A stretch of DNA of 64,000 nucleotides, taken from CAVPHV01 sp963704825 (GTDB lineage: Bacteria; Actinomycetota; Acidimicrobiia; Spongiisociales; UBA5794). Positions 7,952 to 17,799 of the stretch are shown in pieces (the first letter of the stretch is position 1; each line of letters starts with the position of its first letter). The notes under the pieces were generated by a model, which made no database searches, was not told where the DNA came from, and was given only the letters and a program-made list of their open reading frames with translations. The stretch lies in assembly GCA_963704825.1 (NCBI GenBank), contig CAVPHV010000017.1, positions 124,001 to 188,000 on the forward strand, written 5' to 3'. A program made the position numbers and the translations under genes.

Positions 7952-10900
7952 GTGTCCACTGAATCTGCACCTCGCCGCTACGTCACCCTGGACGGGAACG
8001 AAGCGGCTGCCTCTATCGCGTTCAGGACCAATGAGGTCATCGCGATCTACCCCATCACCCCGGCATCGCCGATGGGCGAGCTATCCGACGCCTGGGCGGC
8101 GCGGGGAATGAAGAACATCTGGGGCACTATCCCCGAAGTCATCGAGATGCAAAGCGAGGCCGGGGCGGCTGGAACCGTTCACGGTGCGCTGCAAACCGGT
8201 GCGTTGACGACGACGTTCACCGCTTCGCAGGGCCTACTGCTGATGATCCCGAACATGTTCAAGATCGCCGGTGAGCTGACCCCGGCCGTCTTCCACATTG
8301 CGGCGCGCACCGTGGCCACCCACGCCCTGTCCATCTTTGGTGACCACAGCGACGTGATGTCGGTGCGCAGCACCGGCTGGGCGATGCTGGCCAGCGCCTC
8401 CGTACAAGAGGCTCACGACCTCGCCCTTGTCGCGCAGTCGGCGACGCTCGAGACCCGGGTGCCTTTCCTGCACTTCTTCGATGGCTTCCGCACGTCCCAC
8501 GAAGTCGCCAAGATCGAGGAACTCACCGACGACGACATCAGGCACATGGTGTCACTCGACGCCGTACTCGAACACCGGATGCGCCGCCTCGACCCGGATG
8601 CACCCGTGCTGCGCGGCACGGCGCAAAACGCCGACGTCTTCTTCCAGGCCCGTGAGGCGTGCAACCTGTACTACGACGCCGTCCCGGACAAGGTGCAGGC
8701 GGCGATGGATCGCCTCGCCGGCCTCGTCGACCGGCAATATCACCTGTTCGACTACGTGGGCGCCCCCGATGCCGAGACCGTGATCGTGCTGATGGGATCT
8801 GGTGTCGGCGCGGCCGAGGAGGCCGTCAACAAGCTCGTCGCCGAAGGCCGCAAGGTTGGGATGATCAAGGTCCGCCTCTACCGCCCCTTCGCCTCGGGCG
8901 CCTTTGTCGCCGCCCTGCCGCCGACGGTCCGCACCGTTGTCGCCCTCGACCGGACCAAAGAGCCCGGCGCCGTCGGCGAGCCCCTCTACACCGACGTCGT
9001 TGCTGCCATCGTCGAGGAGACCCACGACGAGCGCACCACATGGGCCGTGATGCCGCGGGTACTCGGCGGCCGCTACGGGCTTTCCAGCAAGGAGTTCACG
9101 CCGGCGATGGTCAAGGCCGTGTTCGACGCCGCCGAGACCGATGATGCGCCGCGCGAGTTCACCATCGGCATTTTCGACGACGTGACCAATCTCAGCCTCG
9201 ATTGGGACCCGGAGTGGTCGGCCGAACCCGATGGTGTGAAGGCAGTGTTCTTCGGCCTTGGCGCGGACGGCACGGTGGGCGCCAACAAGAACTCAGTGAA
9301 GATCGTCGGCGAGAACACGGATCAGCACGCCCAAGGCCATTTCGTCTACGACTCCCGCAAGTCGGGAGCCGTCACGATCTCTCACCTGCGGTTTGCTTCG
9401 CAGGAGATCCAGTCCACCTATCTGATCACCGACGCCGACTTCGTGGCCTGCCACAACTTCGGTTTCCTCGAAAAGATGGACGTACTGGGCGTGGCCCGCT
9501 TTGGGGCGACGTTCCTCCTCAACAGCCCGTATGGGCCCGACGAGGTGTGGGACAAGATCCCGCGTGAGGTACAGGAGCAGATCGTCTCCAAGCAGCTCGA
9601 CTTCTACATCGTCGATGGACACGGCGTCGCCGAGAAGGCTGGGCTCGGAGGGCGCATCAACACGGTGCTGCAGACCTGCTTCTTCTACCTCAGCGGGATC
9701 TTGCCCCGCGACGAATCAATCGCCGCCATCAAGAAGGCCATCGAGAAGAGCTATGCCCGCTTCGGCGAATCGGTGCTCGAACGCAACTACGCCGCTGTCG
9801 ATGGGGCCATTGAAGCGATCCACAAGGTCGAGGTTCCGGCGAGCGCATCATCGGAAATCGAGATGCGGCCGGTGGTGCCTCCCACCGCTCCTGACTTCGT
9901 GAAGCGGGTCACGGCGATGATGCTAGAGGGCAAAGGCGACCTGCTTCCGGTCAGCGCATTGCCGGTTGACGGTACCTTCCCAACGGCGACCACGCAGTAC
10001 GAGCTGCGCAGCATCGCCAGGGAGATTCCGATCTTCGACGCCGAAATCTGCATCCAGTGCGCCAAATGCACCATCGTGTGTCCCCATGCGGCGATTCGGA
10101 TGAAGGCGTTCCCGGCCGAATTGGCCGAAAATGCCCCCGACGCCCTCCAGGTGTTGCCGTTCCGCTCCAAGGAACTCGAAGGCCACGTGATGACCATTCA
10201 GGTCGCTCCCGACGATTGCACGGGTTGTGGCGTCTGCGTCAACGTGTGCCCGGCCAAGTCCAAGGAGGTGGTCAAGCACAAGGCCATCAACATGGAGCCG
10301 AAGGAAGACCACCTGGAGGTCGAGCGGGCCAATTGGGACTTCTTCAAGACGATTCCAGAGCCGGACCGCACCTTGATCAACATCAACAATGTGAAGGGCT
10401 CCCAGCTGCTCGATCCGTTGTTCGAGTTCTCGGGCGCCTGCTCGGGGTGTGGCGAAACGCCGTACATCAAGCTCCTCACTCAGTTGTTCGGCGATCGCAT
10501 CATGGTGGCCAACGCCACCGGTTGCTCGTCGATCTACGGCGGGAACCTGCCGACGACGCCCTATGCCGTCAACTCCGAAGGACGGGGACCGACCTGGGCC
10601 AACTCGTTGTTCGAGGACAACGCCGAGTTTGGGCTCGGGATGCGACTGGCGCTCGATCAGGAAGTCGATGCTGCGCGGCGCTTGGTGGCGGCGCTGTCGG
10701 GCGAGATCGGCGAAGACCTCGCCACTGCTTTGCTCGATGCGGACCAGTCGGATCAGGCGGGTCTTGACGCTCAGCGGGCCCGTGTCGCCGAGCTGGTCGG
10801 GAAGCTGAAAACCGTCGACGACTCCCGGGCCCGCAGGCTCGAAGTAATCGCAGGCACTCTGGTGCGCAAGAGCGTTTGGATCGTGGGTGGCGACGGCTGG

Positions 10901-11557
10901 GCCTACGACATCGGTTTTGGCGGTGTCGACCACGCCATGGCGTCGGGCAGGAACATCAACATTCTGGTGCTCGACACCGAGGTCTATTCCAACACCGGCG
11001 GTCAGGCGTCGAAGGCGACGCCCCGGGGAGCCGTGGCCAAGTTTGCCGCCAGCGGCAAGACCGTTGCCAAGAAGGACCTCGGTCAGATCGCGATGGCCTA
11101 CAAGAACGTCTACGTCGCCCAAATTGCCGTTGGGGCCAACAACATCCAAACGGTCAAGGCGTTCCAGGAGGCCGAAGCGTTCGACGGCCCGTCGCTCATC
11201 GTCGCCTACAGCACCTGTATCGCTCACGGGATCGACATGGAGACCAGCATGGAGCACCAGAAGGATCTGGTGAGCTCGGGATTCTGGCCGCTGTATCGAT
11301 ACGACCCGCGGGTGACGCTCGAGGGCAAACACGCCTTCCATCTCGACAGTCGAAAACCGACGTTGGCGTTTGCGGAGGTGGCCAAGACCGAGGGCCGCTT
11401 TGCGATGCTGATGCGGTCGGCTCCCGAGACCGCCGAGCGACTGTTTGCCATGGCGCAGGAGGACATCGACGAACGGTGGAATCTGTACGAGCAATTTGAA
11501 GACATGGACCGGACCATTCTCGGCGAGGAGGCCAGCGTGGAGGAGCCGCAGTCATGA
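7952..11557 (+). CDS. nifJ: Pyruvate:ferredoxin (flavodoxin) oxidoreductase
   Basis: Single-chain PFOR of 1201 residues, the usual length. It decarboxylates pyruvate to acetyl-CoA and CO2 and reduces ferredoxin or flavodoxin. GTG start with a CGAGGAG SD 8 nt upstream. Domain I shows YPITPASPMGEL, domain III covers the gamma-type region (about 410-640), the two ferredoxin-type clusters are CIQCAKCTIVC (about 700) and CTGCGVCVNVC (about 756), the proximal cluster begins CSGCGETPY, and the TPP site is GDGWAYDIGFGG (about 980) with NTGGQASKATP. Its stop overlaps the next gene by 4 nt (ATGA). Confidence 0.96.
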   Translation: MSTESAPRRYVTLDGNEAAASIAFRTNEVIAIYPITPASPMGELSDAWAARGMKNIWGTIPEVIEMQSEAGAAGTVHGALQTGALTTTFTASQGLLLMIPNMFKIAGELTPAVFHIAARTVATHALSIFGDHSDVMSVRSTGWAMLASASVQEAHDLALVAQSATLETRVPFLHFFDGFRTSHEVAKIEELTDDDIRHMVSLDAVLEHRMRRLDPDAPVLRGTAQNADVFFQAREACNLYYDAVPDKVQAAMDRLAGLVDRQYHLFDYVGAPDAETVIVLMGSGVGAAEEAVNKLVAEGRKVGMIKVRLYRPFASGAFVAALPPTVRTVVALDRTKEPGAVGEPLYTDVVAAIVEETHDERTTWAVMPRVLGGRYGLSSKEFTPAMVKAVFDAAETDDAPREFTIGIFDDVTNLSLDWDPEWSAEPDGVKAVFFGLGADGTVGANKNSVKIVGENTDQHAQGHFVYDSRKSGAVTISHLRFASQEIQSTYLITDADFVACHNFGFLEKMDVLGVARFGATFLLNSPYGPDEVWDKIPREVQEQIVSKQLDFYIVDGHGVAEKAGLGGRINTVLQTCFFYLSGILPRDESIAAIKKAIEKSYARFGESVLERNYAAVDGAIEAIHKVEVPASASSEIEMRPVVPPTAPDFVKRVTAMMLEGKGDLLPVSALPVDGTFPTATTQYELRSIAREIPIFDAEICIQCAKCTIVCPHAAIRMKAFPAELAENAPDALQVLPFRSKELEGHVMTIQVAPDDCTGCGVCVNVCPAKSKEVVKHKAINMEPKEDHLEVERANWDFFKTIPEPDRTLININNVKGSQLLDPLFEFSGACSGCGETPYIKLLTQLFGDRIMVANATGCSSIYGGNLPTTPYAVNSEGRGPTWANSLFEDNAEFGLGMRLALDQEVDAARRLVAALSGEIGEDLATALLDADQSDQAGLDAQRARVAELVGKLKTVDDSRARRLEVIAGTLVRKSVWIVGGDGWAYDIGFGGVDHAMASGRNINILVLDTEVYSNTGGQASKATPRGAVAKFAASGKTVAKKDLGQIAMAYKNVYVAQIAVGANNIQTVKAFQEAEAFDGPSLIVAYSTCIAHGIDMETSMEHQKDLVSSGFWPLYRYDPRVTLEGKHAFHLDSRKPTLAFAEVAKTEGRFAMLMRSAPETAERLFAMAQEDIDERWNLYEQFEDMDRTILGEEASVEEPQS

Positions 11558-12564
11558 GTGTCGATCTCAGCACCACCTATCTCGGCCTGAAACTGGCGAA
11601 CCCGGTGATGGCATCCTCTTCGCCGCTCACGGGATCCGTCGACACGCTCAAACAACTCGAGGATGCCGGGGTCTCTGCGGTGGTGTTGCCTTCGCTATTC
11701 GAGGAGCAGATCGAGCACGAGGCGATGGAAGCACACCGGCTCGTCGAGTACGGGGCAGAGAGCTTTGCCGAGGCGCTCGGTGGCTACTTCCCCGAATTGG
11801 ACTCGTACAACACGGGGCCCCAGCTCTATCTCGACCAAGTCTCCGCGGCCAAGGAGGCACTGTCGGTCCCGGTGATCGCCAGTCTCAACGGCACGACCCG
11901 TGGCGGTTGGGTTCGCTACGCGAAGCGAATGGAAGAGGCCGGCGCAGACGCCCTGGAACTGAACGTGTACCTGATTCCGACCGACCCGTACGCCACGTCA
12001 CTCGACGTCGAGCGTCGCTATCTCGACTTGCTCTCGGCAGTTGTCGAGACCGTCGATATTCCGGTGGCGATCAAGATCGGCCCCTACTTCTCGTCGCTGG
12101 CCCACGTGGCACGCGAGTTCGTGGAGGCCGGTGCGGCCGGGTTGGTGCTCTTCAACCGGTTCTATCAGCCGGACATCGACCTCGAAGACCTGCGGGTCCT
12201 GCCCAATCTCCAACTGAGCACCTCGGCAGAGTTGCGGCTTCCGCTGCGCTGGCTGGCGATCCTCCATGGCAAGTTGCGGGCCGACATGGCGGTCACCGGC
12301 GGCGTGCACACGTCGGATGATGTGCTGAAATCGCTGCTGGTAGGTGCGGACGCGGTGATGATGGCGTCGGCATTGCTCCAGGAGGGCCCGTATCACGCCG
12401 CTGCGGTGATCGGTGGGGTCAAGGCGTGGCTCGAGGAGCACGAATACGACTCGGTTGAGCAGATGAAGGGGTCGATGTCGATGGCTTCGGCCCCCAATCC
12501 CGACGGCTTCATCCGCTCCAACTACATGCGGGTCCTCGCCAGCTACACGACGCCCGTTCCGTAG
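11554..12564 (+). CDS. Dihydroorotate dehydrogenase-like FMN protein
   Basis: A 336-residue TIM-barrel flavoprotein related to class 1 dihydroorotate dehydrogenase. It starts STTYLGLKLANPVMASSSPL and has the FMN-binding pattern VIASLNGTTRGGW, DALELNVYL, VAIKIGPYFSSL, LVLFNRFY and a late TGGVHTSDD followed by GADAVMMASALL. It is coupled to nifJ by ATGA. DHODH-like genes next to nifJ are a recurrent arrangement, which suggests a redox function linked to pyruvate oxidation rather than pyrimidine synthesis; that is inference. No pyr genes are nearby. Confidence 0.85.
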   Translation: MSVDLSTTYLGLKLANPVMASSSPLTGSVDTLKQLEDAGVSAVVLPSLFEEQIEHEAMEAHRLVEYGAESFAEALGGYFPELDSYNTGPQLYLDQVSAAKEALSVPVIASLNGTTRGGWVRYAKRMEEAGADALELNVYLIPTDPYATSLDVERRYLDLLSAVVETVDIPVAIKIGPYFSSLAHVAREFVEAGAAGLVLFNRFYQPDIDLEDLRVLPNLQLSTSAELRLPLRWLAILHGKLRADMAVTGGVHTSDDVLKSLLVGADAVMMASALLQEGPYHAAAVIGGVKAWLEEHEYDSVEQMKGSMSMASAPNPDGFIRSNYMRVLASYTTPVP

Positions 12565-12739
12565 GGCTCAAGGCTGCTGCGAGTCGTGCTGCTGAGTAGG
12601 CTTTTGTGGACCTGTCGCCGACCCAACAAGAGGGTCTCTGCTGCGGTCTTGGCGACCGTGCTGATTCCGGCTGGCTCGGCGACGGCGCTGCGCCCACAAC
12701 CGGCGTGATGACCGCGTAAGCATCGGTAGAGGGGGAGAC

Positions 12740-14156
12740 ATGTCCACCAGTCAGAGTTCGCACCCAAGAACGCCTCAGCTCCAGAAGGCCGTCAGTCCGC
12801 AGGATCGCCGCGCCAAGGGGAAGGCGATTCGCAAGGCGGTGCCACGTTCCAGCCACGGCGAATGGTCGGCGCCGGCCGACCGCCAAGACCCCGTCGCTGT
12901 GATCGCGAGTCAGGATACGGAGCGAGTGCAGTGGCTGGTCCCTATTCGACACGGTCGGATGTCGGATTCGCCCTTCACGTTCTACCGCGGCGCCGCCAAG
13001 ATCATGGCGGCCGACCTATCTCACACCCCGAGGACCGGTCTAAACGCTCAGATATGCGGTGATGCTCACCTGGCCAACTTCGGCTCCTACGGTTCGCCCG
13101 ATCGTCGTCAGGTGTTCGACGTCAACGACTTCGACGAAACCCTTCCCGGCCCCTGGGAGTGGGATCTGAAGCGGTTGGCGACCAGCGTCGTGTTGGCAGG
13201 ACGCGACAATGAATTGGACGACTCCGCCATCAGGACGGCGACGCTGGGATCGGTTGCGGCGTACCGCCGGGCAATGGCGGAATTCGGGAGCGCGAGGACA
13301 CTTGACATCTGGTACTCACAGCTCTCGCTCGAGCAGATGGCGGCGGCGGCGCCCACCAAACACGACCAGAAACTGGTGGAGAAGAGGGCAAGGAAGGCTC
13401 GTTCCAAGGACAGCCTGACGGCCTTGTCGAAGCTCGCGGAGAAAGTGAACGGGACCTATCGGATCAAGAGCCAGCCGCCGTTGCTGTTGCCGATCGCGCG
13501 AACTGGCCGGTTCGAGAGATCTGGACGAGATCAGGGCTGGGGTTGACGACAGCTTGTCGAGCTACCGGTTGACCCTCCCCGACGATCGTAGGCTCCTGTT
13601 CGACCGGTTCACCCTCGTCGATTTTGCGCTGAAGGTGGTGGGTGTCGGCAGTGTGGGAACTCGCTGCTTGATCGTGCTCTTTCAAGGGCGCGACGACGAA
13701 GACCCGCTTTTCTTGCAGATCAAGGAAGCCAGCAGCTCGGTGTTGGAAGGTCACCTGCCGCGGAGCCACTACGAAGAGCACGGCAAGCGGGTGGTGGAAG
13801 GGCAGCGACTCATGCAGGCGTCGAGCGACATCTTCCTGGGCTGGACGGTCCACCTCGACTCCAACTGGCACTTCTACTGGCGCCAGCTCCGCGATATGAA
13901 GGGCTCGGCCGACGTTGCGGCGATGGGCCCGGCACGGTTGGCGGACTACGCGAGCTTGTGCGGATGGACGCTGGCTCACGCCCATGCCCGATCGGGGGAT
14001 CCCATCGCGATAGCGGGATACCTCGGCTCGGCGGACGTCTTCGATCGTTCCGTTGCCGACTTCGCGTTTGCCTATGCCGATCAGAACGACAAGGACTATC
14101 AGGCGTTCGTGTCCGCCATCAAGTCGGGCAAGATCGAAGCCGTCACCGGCGAGTAG
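12740..14156 (+). pseudogene. DUF2252 protein, split by a single-base frameshift
   Basis: Two adjacent frames together make one DUF2252 protein of about 471 residues. The first (12740-13546) has RHGRMSDSPFTFYRGAA, CGDAHLANFGSYGSPD and FDVNDFDETLPGPWEWDLKR. The second, with continuing homology from about 13498, has SSYRLTLPDDRRLLFDRF, KVVGVGSVGTR and LFLQIKEA. Around 13495-13500 (ATCGCGCGAACTG) removing one base joins PLLLPIA to ELAGSRDLDE, the expected family sequence. The DUF2252 fold resembles small-molecule kinases (GDAHLxNFG and DxND motifs), but the substrate is not known. The start ATG has a strong SD (AGAGGGGGAGAC). Either a recent pseudogene or a sequencing error. Confidence 0.85.
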
Positions 14157-14179
14157 CGCGCTGCCGTGGCAGTGTCAGC

Positions 14180-15529
14180 TCAACCGGACGTCGCCGCGCC
14201 GTGGCACATTTTGAGTTTGCGCCCGCTCCCACATGGGCACGGGTCGTTGCGCCCGGCGGTGGCGAAGCGTTGCGCCTCTTCGGCGTCGAGGACGGCCGTG
14301 ACGCCGGCAGGAGCGCGGCCTTGGCGCAGCAGGCCCGACATGATTCGCATTGGGTGATCGATGTGGTTGAAGAACGTCTTGTAGCCGGCGCAAAGGTAGT
14401 TCAGGCCGGGGTCCCCTTCGGGAGTGGTGGTGAAGCGGTTTCGGGGGCAACCACCGTGGCAGGCAAACCGGACCTCGCAACCCCGGCAGAACGGCGGAAG
14501 CGTGTCCCGCTTGTCGAGGCCGAACTGGCGTTGTCGATCGGATGCGACCAAGTCGATCATCGGAGTCTCGTTGATGTTGCCGATTAGGTAGTCAGGCTCC
14601 ACGTAGTGGTCGCAGGAGTACAAATCGCCGTTGTGCTCGAGGGCCACGGCGAGGCCGCAGGTCTCCGAGAACACGCACACCCCCGGCGGCTCGCCGTGCC
14701 AATTGGCCAGAGCCGTGTCGAAGTGCTGCACGTAGACCTTCCCGACGTCGCCTTGGATCCATTCGTCGAACACGGCGCTGAGGAATCGCCCAAACCCTTC
14801 CGGGCTGACGCTGCGTTCGGTGACACAGCTTCCGGCTTGCACGTAGAGCGGTCGCTTCTCCTTGCTCCCGGTACTCCACCCGAGGTTGGCCAGCGGCAAG
14901 AGCGTCTCTGTGGCACGCTCGACGATGGGAATGAACTGGATGAACTCGACGCCCATGTCGTCGCGGAAGAAGCGGTAGACCTCGGCCGGGTGATCCTGGT
15001 TGCCGGCATGGATAGTGCACAGGACGTTGACGTCGACGCCGGCGGCACGAAGGTGCTCGTAGCCGGCCATCACCCGATCGAATGAGCCGTTGCCGCGCTT
15101 GTCGATTCGGTACCGATCATGCAGCTTTCGGGGGCCGTCAACCGAAATGCCGACGAGGAAATTGTTCTCCTCGAAGAAGGCCGCCCAGCGTTCGTCGATG
15201 AGGACGCCGTTGGTCTGGATGGTGTAGGCGATCCGCTGGTTCGGCTTCCTGAGTTCGTCGACCAACTCAACCGAGCGGCGGAAAAAGTCGAGGCCCATCA
15301 TCGTGGGCTCCCCACCTTGCCAGGCGATGGTGACCTCGGGAGTGCGGTGCGATTCGAGCAACTGGCGCAAGTAGGTCTCCAGCATCTCGTCGGCCATGCG
15401 GAACCGATCGCCGGGATACAGCATCTCCTTGGACAGGAAGAAGCAGTACTCGCAGTCGAGGTTGCAGATCGGTCCCGTCGGCTTGGCCAGCACGTGATAC
15501 GCCGGCGGTCCCCCCCGCATCGTCAACAC
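14180..15529 (-). CDS. Radical SAM/SPASM enzyme (anSME-like) with C-terminal SEC-C motif
   Basis: The 449-residue protein has the radical SAM cluster motif CNLDCEYC near its N-terminus, preceded by YHVLAKPTGPI, then AWQGGEPTMMGLDF, IQTNGVLID and GISVDGPRKLHDRYR, and a SPASM region with CRGCEVRFACHGGCPRNR. These match anaerobic sulfatase-maturating enzymes, which oxidise a Cys or Ser to formylglycine. The last 25 residues carry a SEC-C zinc motif (PCPCGSGRKLKMCHG), an uncommon addition. I chose the GTG at 15529 because AGGAGG lies 5 nt before it; an ATG at 15520 is possible. No sulfatase gene is in the window, so its client is unknown. Confidence 0.85.
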   Translation of the reverse strand: MLTMRGGPPAYHVLAKPTGPICNLDCEYCFFLSKEMLYPGDRFRMADEMLETYLRQLLESHRTPEVTIAWQGGEPTMMGLDFFRRSVELVDELRKPNQRIAYTIQTNGVLIDERWAAFFEENNFLVGISVDGPRKLHDRYRIDKRGNGSFDRVMAGYEHLRAAGVDVNVLCTIHAGNQDHPAEVYRFFRDDMGVEFIQFIPIVERATETLLPLANLGWSTGSKEKRPLYVQAGSCVTERSVSPEGFGRFLSAVFDEWIQGDVGKVYVQHFDTALANWHGEPPGVCVFSETCGLAVALEHNGDLYSCDHYVEPDYLIGNINETPMIDLVASDRQRQFGLDKRDTLPPFCRGCEVRFACHGGCPRNRFTTTPEGDPGLNYLCAGYKTFFNHIDHPMRIMSGLLRQGRAPAGVTAVLDAEEAQRFATAGRNDPCPCGSGRKLKMCHGAATSG

Positions 15530-15649
15530 ATCGTCCTCCTGGAGTACTCGTCCTTGCCGCAGGTTATCGACACCGCTATGCCAAGGAGGGGCCGCGTTGG
15601 TGGCGGTAATGGGGCCTCGGGCTGGTCTCGGCACGCGAGGGGTCTGATC

Positions 15650-15800
15650 TGATCGCCGACGTTGTACACGGGGCGAATCGTGAGCAGGAGGTCGGCGGCA
15701 GCGTCTTCAACCATCGGCTTGATCGTAGGGACGCCAAAGGCGAGCAAGATGACCACGATGATTGTGGCCCAGCCGACACCGACGCGGAGTACCTACACCG
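15650..15800 (-). pseudogene. Remnant of an MscS-type mechanosensitive channel
   Basis: On the reverse strand the frame reads VGVGWATIIVVILLAFGVP then MVEDAAADLLLTIRPVYNVG and DQI, which aligns with the pore helix and the PF-x-VGD-x-I turn of MscS channels. Stop codons (TAG) interrupt the same frame just upstream, and no start or downstream beta domain remains. A full MscS gene exists at 28373-29290. The rest of 15530-15957 holds nothing I can identify. Confidence 0.4.
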
Positions 15801-15957
15801 ACGTCACGGCGGTGGCCTGATCGCCACCAGAGACGCTGCTGAAGGCCTACGCCTGGTCGCTCACGTCGGCGGGCGTCGGCTAGATGCAACGACTCGAGGT
15901 CAGCCGGCGTCGGCGACCCGAAGAGCGGGCCGCCGACGGTTCGGACTGGATAGTGGG

Positions 15958-16491
15958 TTAGGAGTCGACGGCGTCGGCGATCTCGTCGTCGGACTTCGAG
16001 ATGGCTTTCTGCAGTTTGTCGTAATCGTCTTGGCTGATCGCCTTGTTGACCCGCTTGTCGGCGTCGGTCAGCGCAGCCTCAACCCGGTCGAGATACTTGT
16101 CGTCGACGACGACAACCACCGCAGATGAGTTCGGTGGGAAGTACTCGTCGAGCTCAACGCCGAGTTCCTTCTCTTCGTGCTTCTTGGTCAGGTGTCCGAG
16201 CAGAGCACCGATGCCGGCACCGATCGCGGTCGAGGCAAGCAGCGGAGGAGCGAACAGGCCAACAACGAGGCCAATCCCGCCGCCGATCCACGCACCGGCC
16301 GCGGTGTCTTCGTTGGCAGCGCCCTTCTCGAGCACGTCGACCTTACCGTTGGCGTCGCGGCTCATCACCACGGCGCCCACGACCTTGAAGTCGTCGCCCT
16401 CGGCGTCTTTGAGCAGTTGGAAATCCGACTGCGCGGACGTTGCGTCGCTGTACGCAGCTACGTACAGAACAAGATTGTCACCTTCTGACAT
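15958..16491 (-). CDS. DUF1269-type membrane-associated stress protein
   Basis: A 177-residue acidic protein. ATG with SD AAAGGA 7 nt upstream. The N-terminal half starts LVLYVAAYSDATSAQSDFQLL and KVVGAVVMSRDANGKVDV, the middle is a glycine-rich hydrophobic segment (GAWIGGGIGLVVGLFAPPLL, then a second one with GAGIGALLG), and the C-terminal half has AVVVVVDDKYLDRVEAAL. This is the organisation of DUF1269/GSP13-like proteins, often induced by stress, with a glycine-zipper hairpin. Its biochemical role is not known. Confidence 0.72.
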   Translation of the reverse strand: MSEGDNLVLYVAAYSDATSAQSDFQLLKDAEGDDFKVVGAVVMSRDANGKVDVLEKGAANEDTAAGAWIGGGIGLVVGLFAPPLLASTAIGAGIGALLGHLTKKHEEKELGVELDEYFPPNSSAVVVVVDDKYLDRVEAALTDADKRVNKAISQDDYDKLQKAISKSDDEIADAVDS

Positions 16492-16689
16492 GTATGTGTC
16501 CTTTCTCTGACACGAGTCTTCCTGTCTCCCCGCCGAGTGATGCCACGACGGAAACCTTGTTGCGTGAGGATGTGGTCATGCGATGACCACGGTGACCGGT
16601 CCACCTGCAGGATTGAGTGAGCCGTCCGAGAGGTCTACTGCGTAGCTGAGGTGTCCATTCGACAGTTGGTGGTCACTGAGGACCACGAT

Positions 16690-17112
16690 AGTGTTGCTGA
16701 CGTTGCTGACGTCGGTGACGGGAGAAGCGCATTTGGCGGGTTCTCCGCAATCGTGTCGTCCCCTTCACCCCACGTCGAAACGCGGTGAGACCGTGGAGGA
16801 GCACACTCATCCCTACCGTGATGGCGGCGACCGCGGTGATCGTGGCTTGGCCGGCGAGATCGGCCTCCGTGACTACGAGAGCTGCTAAAACGATTGTCAC
16901 CAGTCCTCGGGGACCGAACCACCCCATGTAGAGCACGGTCGGCCCGGCCGGCTTGGTCCCACCATGGACACGGCAACCGGGCCGATTCGAGCCACCGTGA
17001 GGGCGAGCACGGCCATAGGGACGATCTGCCATGTCATCAGATCGAAGGTGCGATTCAGCACGAGCGCGAAGCCGAGCACGCAGATGGCAACGTGGAAGAT
17101 GACACGTGCCAT
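16690..17112 (-). pseudogene. Remnant of a CPA1 Na+/H+ antiporter (C-terminal part only)
   Basis: Two reverse-strand frames together give the last membrane helices of a NhaP/CPA1 exchanger. The first (to about 16955) reads LNRTFDLMTWQIVPMAVLAL then TVARIGPVAVSMVG; the second continues TKPAGPTVLYMGWFGPRGLV then LAALVV and TVGMSVLLHGLTA. GWFGPRGL and SVLLHGLTA are hallmark CPA1 sequences. A frameshift near 16955-16970 separates them and the N-terminal two thirds are missing. Nothing is recognisable between 16500 and 16690. Confidence 0.65.
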
Positions 17113-17153
17113 GCCCGGCCTCGTTCGCTACGTCTGTTCTCCTCCCCGCTGGG

Positions 17154-17270
17154 TCAGGCGGCGTGCAGCTCGCGGCCCTCGTAGGCGCTTGCCGAGTACG
17201 CGGCGATGTCGGCGATGACACCGAGGCCGATGATCACATCGTCAAACCCGGTGATCACCGTTCGCCTCAC
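17154..17270 (-). pseudogene. Truncated tandem copy of the 93-residue membrane protein
   Basis: The last 30 or so codons read ITGFDDVIIGLGVIADIAAY and end YEGRELHAA. The neighbouring intact gene (17378-17659) ends with ITGFDYVILGLGIFADIASY and TNRERYMTA. The upstream half, which should hold the first membrane helices, is unrelated sequence, so this is a 3'-terminal fragment left after a tandem duplication. Confidence 0.6.
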
Positions 17271-17377
17271 TTCTCCCGAAGGATGTCTCGCATTGCCCGC
17301 TGCGACCCCACCCGTTTCGCGTGGATATCGCCGAAGATGCGCGGTGCTCCGGGCATCTGTAGTCATCGGTTTGCTGT

Positions 17378-17659
17378 TCAGGCGGTCATGTACCGCTCAC
17401 GGTTGGTGTAGCCACTGCCGGCGTACGAGGCAATGTCGGCGAAGATGCCGAGGCCGAGGATCACGTAGTCGAAACCGGTGATGCCACCCGGTGCTACTGA
17501 TGCCCACATGAGGGTGGTCCACGGTGCGAAGATGAAGCCGACGAATGCCCACCAGAAGCTGGAGAAGGCGGCTTCCCACCGCGCCGTGTCGATCAGCCAC
17601 CACACCAGGATGGCGGCGCGGGGTCCGAGGAAGACCAAGCTTGTGAAGAAACAACACAT
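17378..17659 (-). CDS. Small conserved membrane protein (93 residues)
   Basis: The protein starts MCCFFTSLVFLGPRAAILVW and contains two or three membrane helices (about 7-25, 36-55 and 70-85), with FAPWTTLMW and ITGFDYVILGLGIFADIASY. Short proteins with this MCCFFTSLVFLGPR start are widespread in actinobacteria, and I recognise the type but no function is known. A decayed partial duplicate lies just downstream. No operon partner is apparent. Confidence 0.7.
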   Translation of the reverse strand: MCCFFTSLVFLGPRAAILVWWLIDTARWEAAFSSFWWAFVGFIFAPWTTLMWASVAPGGITGFDYVILGLGIFADIASYAGSGYTNRERYMTA

Positions 17660-17799
17660 CCGTCCCGAACCTCCGTGCTGAGCCGCCGTTTACCACAGAG
17701 ACGGTACTTCCATGCTCGGGCGCCTGGCAAGCCGGTGCCTCCCCTTCACCACGTCCTCAGGTCTAGTGTGATACTGAGACGAGGCGAGGAATCACCATC

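Noticed and set aside
9923..11494. 523-codon open frame on the minus strand
   Set aside because: Antisense to the TPP and Fe-S domains of nifJ.
12565..12739. Intergenic region examined for a small gene or tRNA
   Set aside because: No frame with natural composition and no tRNA-like cloverleaf elements; only the SD of the DUF2252 gene is clear.
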